Assembly (NCBI RefSeq): GCF_020171925.1
Contig: NZ_JAIVAR010000002.1
Span: 372,001-436,000 of the forward strand
Length of the DNA stretch: 64,000 nt
Origin: Rossellomorea aquimaris
Lineage (GTDB): Bacteria > Bacillota > Bacilli > Bacillales > Bacillaceae_B
Direction of reading: 5' to 3'
Both the position numbers and the translations under genes were made by a program. Positions 24,356 to 32,468 of this stretch are shown here, in pieces (positions within the stretch are counted from its first letter, which is position 1; each line of letters begins with the position of its first letter). The notes under the pieces are model-generated. The model searched no databases. It was not told where the DNA came from and saw only the letters and a program-made list of their open reading frames with translations.

Positions 24356-26734
24356 TTGGGGAAGAAAAGAAAAGCTGCATCCGCAGCACTTGCGACACTG
24401 CTTGGTCTTAGTACTTTGGCAGTGGGTCCTACCATGTCAACTGCTCAGACAGTGGATGCGGAGAAGGTACTTAATGAGGTGAAGAGTAAGGGTGTAACCC
24501 ATACTTATCAAGGGTCTTCCGTCGATCTGGGTATAGCGAATGATGAGAGATTAATTGAGATGTTGAAAAAGGAAGGAAAGATTGCTAAGGGGGCTACTCC
24601 TGCTGAAGCTGAAAAAGTATTAACAAAATATCTGAAGGCGAAAGCTGATAATTCTGGTGAAACGAAAGATAATCTTCCATCTCTAGATAATGTCAAAATG
24701 AAAGATGGAAAGAATGATAAAAATAGCAGTCTTACAAATGGTAAAGGCAACAAACTGGGGCAAGCTAAAAAGAATAAAGTAGATGGTGTTCAAGAAGAAG
24801 GTTATGATGGTGAAGTTCGTAAGGATAAGGTCCTTGTGCTTGCCATTGATTTCCCAGATTATGAGCAGAGCTCTATAACAAAAGAGGAAACAGATTTCTG
24901 GTATGAAGATTATACCCATGATCATTTTAATAATATGATCTTTGGTGAAGATGGATATGAGGGGCCAAATGGAGAGACATTTGTTTCTATGAAACAATAT
25001 TATGAGGAACAGTCCGGTGGTAGTTACACTGTAGAAGGTACAGTTGCAGGCTGGTATACTGCAAATCATCCAGCAGCTTACTATGGAGGAAACGTCCCTG
25101 CTCCAGATGGAAATGATAATAAACCACGTACACTGGTTTATGAAGCATTGATTCAAGCCGCTCAAGACCCGAATGTAGACTTGTCTAAATACGATGCCTG
25201 GGATCGTGACGATTATGATGGAGATGGTGTTTATAATGAGCCAGATGGTATCATCGATCATTTGATGGTCATTCATGCAGGTGTGGGTGAAGAAGCAGGA
25301 GGAGGAACTCTTGGTGGAGATGCTATTTGGTCACACCGTTCAAAACTTAGCACAGGTCCAGTAGCTGTTCCGGGTGTTACATCTAATAGTGATAGATGGG
25401 GCGGTGTTTTAGCTGCTTGGGATTACACAATCGAACCCGAAGATGGAGCTGCTGGGGTATTTTCTCATGAGTATGGCCATGATTTAGGACTTCCTGATGA
25501 ATACGATACTCAATATACGGGAGCTGGTGAGGCAGTTTCTTATTGGTCCCTTATGTCGAGCGGTAGCTGGGCAGGAGACATTCCTGGGACTGAGCCACCG
25601 GGGATGAGTGCCTATGCGAAAGAAATGCTACAGGCAATTCATGGAGGGAACTGGCTAAGTGGAACAACGATTGATGCAAAAGATGTGAATGCTAACGGTA
25701 CTGAAGTACTTCTTGATGAAGCGGTTACTAAAGGGACGAATAATGATGCTGTCCGTGTAAATCTCCCTGCTAAAGAAAATATCGTGAATACTCCTACTAG
25801 TGGTTCTAATGAATATTTCAGTGGAAGTGGAAATGAATTAGATAACTCCATGACTACCACTTTAGATTTAACAAATGCAACAAATGCTACTTTAACGTTT
25901 AAAGCATGGTATGATATTGAAACGGATTGGGATTATGCGTCTGTGAAAGTAAATGGTGAATCGATTGAAGGTAATATTACGACAACTGAAGATCCGTTTG
26001 AGCAGAATCCTGGGAACGGTATAACAGGTTCTTCCAGTGGTTGGGTTGATGCATCATTTGATTTGTCAGATTATGCAGGACAAGAGGTTGAACTTGAATT
26101 CAACTATTGGACAGATGGATATGTAGCACTTCCAGGTTTCTATGTAGACGACATTGCAGTCGACGTTGACGGAAGTAAAATGATTACGGATGACGCTGAA
26201 GGAAATTCTGCCTTCACATTTAATGGTTTCAAGATAGACCAAGGTAAATTCTATTCTGACCATTATTATTTATTAGAATGGAGATCCCATAACGGAGTAG
26301 ATGAAGGGTTAAAACATATTCGCCGTGGGGATAGCTTGATGAGTTTTGATCCGGGTCTATTGGTATGGTATGTGGATAATAGCTTTGACAATAACTGGAC
26401 AGGTATACATCCTGGTGATGGATTCCTTGGTGTTGTAGATGCAGATCAGCATACAAATGTTTGGAGCGATGGCACGGTAGGATCTACTCGCTATCAAATC
26501 CACGATGCAGCATTCAGCCTAAATAAATCAGAAAAGATGTTCCTTGATTATCCAGGAATATTTACGATGAAGGATAACTTTACAAAACGTACTCCATTAT
26601 TCGACGACAGCACGGACTACAGTAATAAAGGTATGGTCGATGCTGGACGTAACGTACCAAAGTACGGTCTCAAGTTCCGTGTGACTGGTGAAAGTGCTGA
26701 CGGTACGGTTGGTAAAGTATTAATCTACAAATAA
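24356..26734 (+). CDS. inhA: Immune inhibitor A (InhA)-type secreted zinc metalloprotease, peptidase M6
   Basis: A 792-residue exported protease starting at TTG behind AAGGGGG. Order: signal peptide (~1-33, ending MSTAQ), a Lys/Asp-rich propeptide (~35-145), then the M6 catalytic domain beginning DKVLVLAIDFPDY. The zinc site is HEYGHDLGLPDEYD with H371, E372 and H375 and the downstream Asp/Glu; a DDYDGDGVYNEPDG calcium-like loop precedes it, and the Met-turn-like SLMSSGSWAG follows. The C-terminal half has the MAM-like beta domain (TLTFKAWYDIETDWDYASV) and the InhA-specific region ending KFRVTGESADG. InhA enzymes degrade host or environmental proteins including antimicrobial peptides. No neighbours in its operon. 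Confidence 0.95.
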   Translation: MGKKRKAASAALATLLGLSTLAVGPTMSTAQTVDAEKVLNEVKSKGVTHTYQGSSVDLGIANDERLIEMLKKEGKIAKGATPAEAEKVLTKYLKAKADNSGETKDNLPSLDNVKMKDGKNDKNSSLTNGKGNKLGQAKKNKVDGVQEEGYDGEVRKDKVLVLAIDFPDYEQSSITKEETDFWYEDYTHDHFNNMIFGEDGYEGPNGETFVSMKQYYEEQSGGSYTVEGTVAGWYTANHPAAYYGGNVPAPDGNDNKPRTLVYEALIQAAQDPNVDLSKYDAWDRDDYDGDGVYNEPDGIIDHLMVIHAGVGEEAGGGTLGGDAIWSHRSKLSTGPVAVPGVTSNSDRWGGVLAAWDYTIEPEDGAAGVFSHEYGHDLGLPDEYDTQYTGAGEAVSYWSLMSSGSWAGDIPGTEPPGMSAYAKEMLQAIHGGNWLSGTTIDAKDVNANGTEVLLDEAVTKGTNNDAVRVNLPAKENIVNTPTSGSNEYFSGSGNELDNSMTTTLDLTNATNATLTFKAWYDIETDWDYASVKVNGESIEGNITTTEDPFEQNPGNGITGSSSGWVDASFDLSDYAGQEVELEFNYWTDGYVALPGFYVDDIAVDVDGSKMITDDAEGNSAFTFNGFKIDQGKFYSDHYYLLEWRSHNGVDEGLKHIRRGDSLMSFDPGLLVWYVDNSFDNNWTGIHPGDGFLGVVDADQHTNVWSDGTVGSTRYQIHDAAFSLNKSEKMFLDYPGIFTMKDNFTKRTPLFDDSTDYSNKGMVDAGRNVPKYGLKFRVTGESADGTVGKVLIYK

Positions 26735-26754
26735 ATAAATCTCTGAATAAAAGT

Positions 26755-26787
26755 AAGACTCCTGATCATTAGATGAGGGGTCTTTTT
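26755..26787 (+). terminator. Terminator after inhA
   Basis: AAGACTCCT pairs imperfectly with AGGGGTCTT, followed by TTTTTG. Confidence 0.75.
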
Positions 26788-27059
26788 GTTCCTTATAAAA
26801 AACGTCAATCGCTACTTAGGAAAAAAGTGCAATCCTTTCCAAGAAACGAATAGAAATAACCAGTGTGGAAATGCTTTAAACTTTGGATAAACAGCTTCAC
26901 TTAGACTGATTTATGACTCTTTGTCACCATCCGCCTATTGAAGAATCTTGTCTGCTTTTGTCTATAAATATTCCCTTAGTTTTATAGATAATCCTTATTT
27001 TGTTCGATATAATAGTACTACAAAAGGAATTAAATGTATTTTTGAAGGGGGGATCACAG

Positions 27060-27188
27060 ATGCCGGTATATTATATGAAAGAGATTTGGACTCCCTTAAA
27101 GATGGTGGGGGTCAAGTTCTTCAGGTGTGAGGAGAATCGAATATACATAAAGGTTCTTCAATTTCATCGTAAGCGTATTTTAGGTTAA
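27060..27188 (+). CDS. 42-residue basic microprotein upstream of the second riboswitch
   Basis: ATG 27060 follows GAAGGGGGG nine bases upstream, and a TATAAT hexamer at 27008-27013 could be its -10 element. The peptide is basic with a hydrophobic middle (MVGVKFFRCEENRIYIKVLQF). No family recognised. The frame stops 16 bp before the c-di-GMP aptamer, which would thus be in its 3' untranslated region if transcription continues. Confidence 0.45.
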   Translation: MPVYYMKEIWTPLKMVGVKFFRCEENRIYIKVLQFHRKRILG

Positions 27189-27204
27189 GTCTAACTCAGA
27201 CTCA

Positions 27205-27285
27205 GATTGAAAAGGGCAAAGCCATTGAAAGATGGTGACGCAAAGCTATAGGGGCTTCTGTTCTAATGACAATGCCAGCCAGCTG
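27205..27285 (+). promoter_or_regulatory. c-di-GMP-I (GEMM) riboswitch, copy 2, without a downstream gene
   Basis: Core elements AAAGGGCAAAGCC, GAAA tetraloop, GGTGACGCAAAGC, TATAGGGG and AATGCCAGCC are intact and nearly identical to the copy at 23155. It is followed by AATCTTTTTT and a second terminator, then by a convergent gene; no plus-strand ORF follows. Confidence 0.88.
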
Positions 27286-27317
27286 CCGAATCTTTTTTAA
27301 TAGCAATACAACATCTC

Positions 27318-27337
27318 AAAACCTTAAAGGTTTTTTT
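27318..27337 (+). terminator. Terminator downstream of riboswitch 2
   Basis: AAAACCTT and AAGGTTTT form a short stem with extra T residues; it may serve both strands. Confidence 0.7.
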
Positions 27338-27351
27338 ATTTTTGCTTCATT

Positions 27352-27834
27352 TTAATATTTTATATTCCCCCTCAACCGCTCTCTGGCTCCCTGCCGCCAC
27401 TTCTTAACAGCCCCTGGAGAAACGCCCTCCTTTGCTGCAATCTCCTTTATAGTGAACATATTCATAAACGTATACATCACCCATTTTATTTGTCCCTCCG
27501 TCAAGTGCTCACAATAAGCAAGCAATGTCTCTTTTGCTAATGGTACATCTGAACATTCATCTTCCACCAGTTCCCAGAATTCTTCTTTTGGATAGGTTTG
27601 ACGGGATAGATGCATCGCCTTGCCACTCAATTCAGTCAGGATCCTGCCCTTGATATACGAGTATGCAAATGGAGCAAACTCCCCTTTCCTGGCATCAAAT
27701 TTCTGCGACGCTTCCCAAAGGGCGATCAGTCCGGTTTGGTAAAACTCCTCTTGTTCATTGTAAATGTGAAGAGAGTGGATGATTTTATGGATCATCGGGT
27801 CGAATTGTTTTTGAATGTCATGGAAAGACTTCAA
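27352..27834 (-). CDS. Small sigma-70 family RNA polymerase sigma factor
   Basis: A 160-residue protein from TTG 27834 with AAGGA upstream. Region 2 is visible as YQTGLIALWEASQKFDARKG and FAPFAYSYIKGRILTEL (residues ~32-70), and region 4 as FTIKEIAAKEGVSPGAVKKWRQGARERL near the C-terminus. Spacing between the two domains is short, as in ECF or ComX/SigH-like factors. No anti-sigma gene is adjacent. It is divergent from comK with about 310 bp between them containing palindromes, so a link with competence control is possible but unproven. Confidence 0.85.
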   Translation of the reverse strand: MKSFHDIQKQFDPMIHKIIHSLHIYNEQEEFYQTGLIALWEASQKFDARKGEFAPFAYSYIKGRILTELSGKAMHLSRQTYPKEEFWELVEDECSDVPLAKETLLAYCEHLTEGQIKWVMYTFMNMFTIKEIAAKEGVSPGAVKKWRQGARERLRGNIKY

Positions 27835-27973
27835 AGCTATATTCCTTCTGAATGGCGCGCCTTTCGGTTATTCCCGGGTAACTTAACCATACAGGGGAGG
27901 TGGGGTATTCAACAAAAGGATAAATTGTCTGTTTACTTATAAATATGTCGTTTTTGGTAAGAGAAATACAAAG

Positions 27974-28079
27974 TTTACTATAGTAAAAGGGTGATTTTGG
28001 TGGAATTAAGGTTGTTGATTACTAAAAAATGTAAATTTTTACAGAAATAACTGGAAATTACTGTATAGTAAGTTATAAT
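27974..28079. promoter_or_regulatory. Shared control region of the sigma factor and comK
   Basis: TTTACTATAGTAAA at 27974-27987 is a perfect palindrome; a relative TTACTGTATAGTAA lies at 28058-28071 directly before TATAAT (28074-28079), a plausible comK -10 element. Between them AAAATGTAAATTTT (28026-28039) approximates a ComK box (AAAA-N5-TTTT) with one extra base. Confidence 0.5.
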
Positions 28080-28147
28080 GGAAAGGAAGTTTCTTATTTT
28101 TCAGATTAAATTAAGATTCTAAAAATCTTTAAAAGGATGGTGTATTG

Positions 28148-28702
28148 ATGAACCAAAGAGAAAATTTGATTACGTGGAGAACGATGGCGGTATACCCTGC
28201 TTATCATGAAAGGTATCAATCCGTCATTTTGAATCAGACAGGTAAACATGTTTTCAGTGAAAGGTCGATCATGGAGCTCATGAACGAAGCATGTATGAGA
28301 AACGGTGCTTCTTATGACGGCAGGGTAAAAGCCGTAAAACACGTACTGCCGTATTTCAGGAAAACACCCGTTATGATCAGTAAAGAACCGTACATCCTGG
28401 CATTTCCAACCGTGTCTCCTCGCAACTATGAATGCACCTGGCTATTTTGTACCCACATCGAGAATTTCTCCCACTCAAATGGAAAAACATATGTTCACTT
28501 TAAAAACGGCTCCATGCTTGAGGTATCCTGTTCTGTAAGGGTTTTGAGAACGCAGTTGGAAAGGGCATTCGCCACGTTAAATTACTTTGTCTCCGTACAT
28601 GAAGACTCCAATATCGGAGAAAAGCGTAGAGAAACCGAACCGTCCATCTATTCAAGTCTCATGCCGTCCCAATCTCCACAGTCATCTCACTATCAACTTT
28701 AA
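28148..28702 (+). CDS. comK: Competence transcription factor ComK
   Basis: A 184-residue ComK-family protein. The recognisable parts are the N-terminal MAVYPAYHERYQSVI, the Asn/Gly turn NGASYDGRVKAVKHVL, the central KTPVMISKEPYILAFPT segment and the following PRNYECTWLFCTHIENF region, all in the order of Bacillus ComK. ComK binds paired AT-boxes in the minor groove and switches on DNA uptake, the com pili and recombination genes, usually including itself. ATG 28148 has AAGGA ten bases away; TTG 28145 is the alternative. The C-terminus is Ser/Gln-rich and shorter than in B. subtilis (192 aa). The nearby pseudopilin-like operon would be a natural target. Confidence 0.88.
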   Translation: MNQRENLITWRTMAVYPAYHERYQSVILNQTGKHVFSERSIMELMNEACMRNGASYDGRVKAVKHVLPYFRKTPVMISKEPYILAFPTVSPRNYECTWLFCTHIENFSHSNGKTYVHFKNGSMLEVSCSVRVLRTQLERAFATLNYFVSVHEDSNIGEKRRETEPSIYSSLMPSQSPQSSHYQL

Positions 28703-28764
28703 TAGTCTGAGAGAAGAAGACTTTCAAGAAAAGGCTTCTTTTTTATGAGTTTCTTCCTTCATCA

Positions 28765-28790
28765 CGTTAAAGTAGCGAGGGACGTACCTT
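28765..28790. repeat. GAGGGACGTACC-family half copy
   Basis: CGTTAAAGTAGCGAGGGACGTACCTT without the inverted second arm; compare 62482-62525. Confidence 0.6.
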
Positions 28791-28898
28791 CAACAATAAT
28801 TGAAATTTTGAATAATTCTCTCTGCTAACACGCTTTTCTGTTATGATAATAGGAAAGAGAGAATGTTGAAAATAAGGGTGCGAAGGGAATGCCGGTAT

Positions 28899-30035
28899 AT
28901 GACTAGTACTTCTGATAGGCTCATAGATTTTTTAGAAGAGCATTCAACCGAGTTTTTACATAATTGGAGAGATAAGATCGTCATCTCAGAAGAAGATTTA
29001 TATAAAACAGAAGTCCTGAGGAATGGACTCCGGATGTATGAGTTGGTGAAGCGTGCGATCCGGAACCCGTTGAGTGAAGAGGAAATCAGGATGCTTGCGT
29101 ATAAAACGGCTCAAGAGCGTGTGGAAGCGAATGTGAATATCAGTGAGTTTGTCTATAACGTGAATGTCGGGAAGAGTGAAATCATCAAGTGGGTGAGTCG
29201 TTCTGGGATTGAGTGGGATGCGTTACAGCGTTACCTGGAGGAAATCAACTCATTATTTGACCGCTTTTCTTATCTGGCCGTCAAACAATACACGGATATC
29301 CGGGACAAGCAACTTCAGGAAAAAGAACTGTATATCGATCAAACCCACAAGGAACGATTGACAATCTTGGGACAGATGAGCTCGAGCTTTGTCCATGAGT
29401 TCAGGAACCCGTTGACGTCCATTATCGGCTTCACGAAATTACTCCAGCATGACCATCCGGACCTACCTTACCTCGATATTATGCAGCATGAACTGGATCA
29501 ATTGAATTATCGGATTTCACAATTCCTTCATGTGTCGAGGAAGGAAATCATCGAGAGCAAGAGGGAGACGATCAACCTTGCAGATATGTTTGATGATTTG
29601 GTGGAGTTCCTGTATCCGAGTCTCTTGGATGGGGATGTGACGGTTAAGGTTGATATCGACAGAGACTTGAACGTTTCGGGTAACAAGGATGAACTGAGGC
29701 AGGTATTCCTAAATTTGGTCATGAATTCGATTGACGCCCTTCAGCAAGTGCCGGGAGAGCGTGAGCTAAAGATTCATTCCACGGTTAAAGAGGGAATGCT
29801 GCACCTCTCCATCATAAATAATGGCCCTCAGATCGAAGAGGGGACAATCAATGCCATCTTTGAACCTTTCTATACAACGAAGGAGCTCGGAACCGGAATC
29901 GGCTTATTCATTTGCAAAAAGTTGATTGAAAAGCACGGTGGGGAAATTATGTGCCGGTCGACTGAAGACGAGACTTCATTTACGATTGGGCTGCCATTGT
30001 GGTCTGAAGTTACTTTTGTAAAAGAAAAAATCTGA
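28899..30035 (+). CDS. Cytosolic sensor histidine kinase
   Basis: About 378 residues from ATG 28899 (an upstream ATG at 28863 adds 12). The N-terminal ~145 residues are all-helical (SDRLIDFLEEHSTEFLHNWRDK onward) and resemble the HisK_N sensor module of Bacillus sporulation-type kinases; no transmembrane helix is seen, so the signal is internal. The kinase core is complete: H-box SFVHEFRNPLTSIIGF with the phospho-His near residue 166, N-box NLVMNSIDAL, F-box FEPFYTTKE and G2-box GTGIGLFICKKLIEKHGG. No response regulator is adjacent, as is usual for orphan phosphorelay kinases feeding Spo0F. The partner is inferred. Confidence 0.88.
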   Translation: MTSTSDRLIDFLEEHSTEFLHNWRDKIVISEEDLYKTEVLRNGLRMYELVKRAIRNPLSEEEIRMLAYKTAQERVEANVNISEFVYNVNVGKSEIIKWVSRSGIEWDALQRYLEEINSLFDRFSYLAVKQYTDIRDKQLQEKELYIDQTHKERLTILGQMSSSFVHEFRNPLTSIIGFTKLLQHDHPDLPYLDIMQHELDQLNYRISQFLHVSRKEIIESKRETINLADMFDDLVEFLYPSLLDGDVTVKVDIDRDLNVSGNKDELRQVFLNLVMNSIDALQQVPGERELKIHSTVKEGMLHLSIINNGPQIEEGTINAIFEPFYTTKELGTGIGLFICKKLIEKHGGEIMCRSTEDETSFTIGLPLWSEVTFVKEKI

Positions 30036-30063
30036 ACCGATTTATAGGTTCAGATTTTTTTTG
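30031..30063. terminator. Bidirectional terminator, histidine kinase and ugd
   Basis: TCTGAACC pairs with GGTTCAGA; T-run on the plus strand and A-run before it serve both convergent genes. Confidence 0.9.
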
Positions 30064-31378
30064 GTAGAAGATTACTGACGGATGGTCTGCCGATTGAATG
30101 ATACTCTACTTCTGCTTCCCTTGCTTCATCCAAGCTGAAACAATTCCTTCCATCAAATACAACCGGATGCTTCATCAGTTTTCCGATTGTTTTCAAGCGT
30201 AGCAGCTTGAATTCCTCCCACTCTGTCACGATGAAAAGCATATCTTGATCTTCAATCGCATCAAAAACATGTGAGCCATAGGAAACCAATTCACCTAGGA
30301 TTCGTTCTGATTTTTGCATAGCCACGGGATCATAGACGGTCACGTCCACTCCGCTTGCAACCAATTCATTGATGATTTCAATTGAAGCTGCTTCACGAAT
30401 ATCATCAGTTCCAGGCTTGAAAGAGAGACCAAGGATGCCAGCTTTTTTTCCTTTTAGTGATGTGAAATGTTCCTTAGCCTTTTGAACAAGCTTCACCCTC
30501 TGTCCTGCATTCACGTGGATCACGGATTCCAGCAAGTCAAAAGAGTGTTCCACATTTCCGGCAAGCTGCACGAGCGCTTTCGTGTCTTTAGGAAAACAGG
30601 AACCTCCATACCCGATACCGGCTTGCAGGAAATGAGGCCCGATCCGATGGTCCATTCCCATTCCCCTTGCGACATCTTCAATATTGCCCCCGGTTTTTTC
30701 ACAAAGGCTGGCAATTTCATTGATGAAACTAATCTTCGTCGCAAGAAAGGCATTGGACGCATATTTAATCATTTCTGCACTTTCAATCGAGGTATGCAGA
30801 GTAGGGAGTTGAAAGGGTTTGACCATTTCTTCGAGTTTAGAAGCGGTCCCTTCAGATTCTGTTCCGATGACGATGCGGTCGCCTTGGAACGTATCTTGTA
30901 GAGCCGAGCCTTCCCGTAAGAATTCCGGGATGGAAGCAACGGAAAAATGAACAGGCGTTGTGAGGGAGTCCATGATCCATTCTTTAATTTTTTGATTCGT
31001 ACCAACAGGAACGGTGCTTTTCGTCACGATGATGGTGTCATTGAGGGTCAGATGAGAACCGATGGCGTTGGCGGCCGCTTCGACTGCGGAAAGATTGCAG
31101 GTGCCATCATCGTTCGATGGTGTCCCGACTGCAAGAATAATGACTTCGGCTTGTGGGATGGCATCCCTGTAAAGGGTGGTGAACGAAATCGTGCCTTTCT
31201 CCAGCTGCTTTTGAATGAGTTCATCCAGGCCATTCTCATACAAAGGGGACCGGCCGGATTTCAACAGGTTGACCCGTTCCTCATCAATGTCCAGGACCGT
31301 TACATCGTGGGAAATTTCAGAGAGTGATGCACCTGTCACCAAACCAACGTACCCAGCTCCAATCACAGTGACTTTCAT
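30050..31378 (-). CDS. ugd: UDP-glucose 6-dehydrogenase
   Basis: A 442-residue cytosolic enzyme oxidising UDP-glucose to UDP-glucuronate with NAD+. Start at ATG 31378, preceded by AAGGAGGGG; the longer frame to 31411 would put this site inside the gene. The N-terminal Rossmann motif VIGAGYVGLVTG is at residues 4-15, AVGTPSNDDGTCNL and KSTVPVGT follow, the catalytic cysteine is in GGSCFPKDTKAL (near residue 260), and the C-terminal UDP-binding half has GLSFKPGTDDIREA. UDP-glucuronate feeds teichuronic acid or exopolysaccharide. Single gene; the shared terminator overlaps its last codons. Confidence 0.95.
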   Translation of the reverse strand: MKVTVIGAGYVGLVTGASLSEISHDVTVLDIDEERVNLLKSGRSPLYENGLDELIQKQLEKGTISFTTLYRDAIPQAEVIILAVGTPSNDDGTCNLSAVEAAANAIGSHLTLNDTIIVTKSTVPVGTNQKIKEWIMDSLTTPVHFSVASIPEFLREGSALQDTFQGDRIVIGTESEGTASKLEEMVKPFQLPTLHTSIESAEMIKYASNAFLATKISFINEIASLCEKTGGNIEDVARGMGMDHRIGPHFLQAGIGYGGSCFPKDTKALVQLAGNVEHSFDLLESVIHVNAGQRVKLVQKAKEHFTSLKGKKAGILGLSFKPGTDDIREAASIEIINELVASGVDVTVYDPVAMQKSERILGELVSYGSHVFDAIEDQDMLFIVTEWEEFKLLRLKTIGKLMKHPVVFDGRNCFSLDEAREAEVEYHSIGRPSVSNLLPKKI

Positions 31379-31586
31379 TCCATACCCCTCCTTATCCATA
31401 GTCTGTTCCAATTCATTACCCTATTTTATCAAAGAAATGAAAAAGCAGTACGGTTGAAAAGTTAAAAATTATCAGGAAAAACATTGAGGAAATGTAAAAT
31501 TATAAAAATGAGTCCGAGTAATTATCCGTATTCCTTTTTTTAGAATGATATAATAGTAGTAGAAAATACCTGTGAGGAGAATTCGG

Positions 31587-32033
31587 ATGGTTCGGAATGA
31601 AAAGGGAGTTACGTTAGTTGAAATATTGGCGGCTGTTACGATCTTGTCGATCATTCTCGTGTCCATCTTTAACTTGTTTCCTCAGATCGGGATGATGAAC
31701 CAGCAGAATGCGATGAAATTAAAAGGGATGAATACGGCTAAAGGTGTATTGGTTGAGTGGTCCAATCGTGAGGATGTAAAGTCATTTGTTTTAAGTAGCG
31801 GGACGGGCTCGCCTCCGGATGGATACCAATCAGCAGAGTCAGATGGTAAAGACTACTATCTTTTTACTATTGAAGAAGCTTCTGTCGACAAACTAATAAA
31901 AATAAATAAAAGTCCTACATTAGATAATGATGCAGGAAAGACTTACTTGATCCAGGTCGAATTGAAGGATAAGAAAGGGAGACTTGTAAGTGAGACGTTC
32001 GGATATGTTTCACTGGAGGGGGAGCAGCCTTGA
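31587..32033 (+). CDS. Type IV pilin-like protein 1 (prepilin N-terminus)
   Basis: A 148-residue protein with the class III prepilin signal: a short basic leader followed by KGVTLVEILAAVTILSIILVSIF, so cleavage would occur after the Gly with Glu at mature position 5. The remainder is a small soluble head without cysteines. ATG 31587 has GAGGAG seven bases upstream. First of three overlapping genes. The set has no ATPase, platform protein or prepilin peptidase of its own; the ComG/ComC machinery elsewhere could process and assemble it. Confidence 0.85.
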   Translation: MVRNEKGVTLVEILAAVTILSIILVSIFNLFPQIGMMNQQNAMKLKGMNTAKGVLVEWSNREDVKSFVLSSGTGSPPDGYQSAESDGKDYYLFTIEEASVDKLIKINKSPTLDNDAGKTYLIQVELKDKKGRLVSETFGYVSLEGEQP

Positions 32034-32467
32034 GGAATGAAAAAGGAGTAACATTAGTGGAAATGCTTGCGGCCTTATCAATTCTCACGATTATAGGTCT
32101 GGTCACGTGGAACGTATTCTTTCAAGGGCTTTTTTATTCTAAAAAAGCAGAAAGTGACATCTCGTTACAGCAAGAAGCGAATATCATTGCCATGAAGATG
32201 ACCAGGATTCATCAGACTTCGGAAACGTACAAAGTCGTAAGCGACCGGTGTGAAGTCAAGGTAACCCATACTCCTATAACAGGAGACAAGACACCGCAGA
32301 ACACCTTATTTTCAAACGGAAATCTATGTATTTCTTCAAATGAACGTAATAAGGTGACTCCAGCAACAGAGGAGTTCGATTTAAATCTATCAGTTTATGA
32401 TAGTAGGAAGCCGGATAATAAATTTGAATTACATACCACGCTTTACAGGCTGAGAGAGAGGGATTAA
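32030..32467 (+). CDS. Type IV pilin-like protein 2
   Basis: A 145-residue protein starting at TTG inside the previous stop, with GGAGGGGG upstream. Prepilin signal KGVTLVEMLAALSILTIIGLV is followed by a globular region with two cysteines (SDRCEV and NLCISS) that may form a disulfide. The layout (leader, long hydrophobic helix, small head) fits a ComGF/PulJ-like minor pseudopilin. Overlap implies coupled translation with its neighbours. Confidence 0.82.
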   Translation: MRNEKGVTLVEMLAALSILTIIGLVTWNVFFQGLFYSKKAESDISLQQEANIIAMKMTRIHQTSETYKVVSDRCEVKVTHTPITGDKTPQNTLFSNGNLCISSNERNKVTPATEEFDLNLSVYDSRKPDNKFELHTTLYRLRERD

Positions 32468-32468
32468 G

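Noticed and set aside
28024..28040. A canonical ComK box (AAAA-N5-TTTT) before comK
   Set aside because: The best match has six bases between the runs and no second box at the standard distance; kept only as an approximate site.
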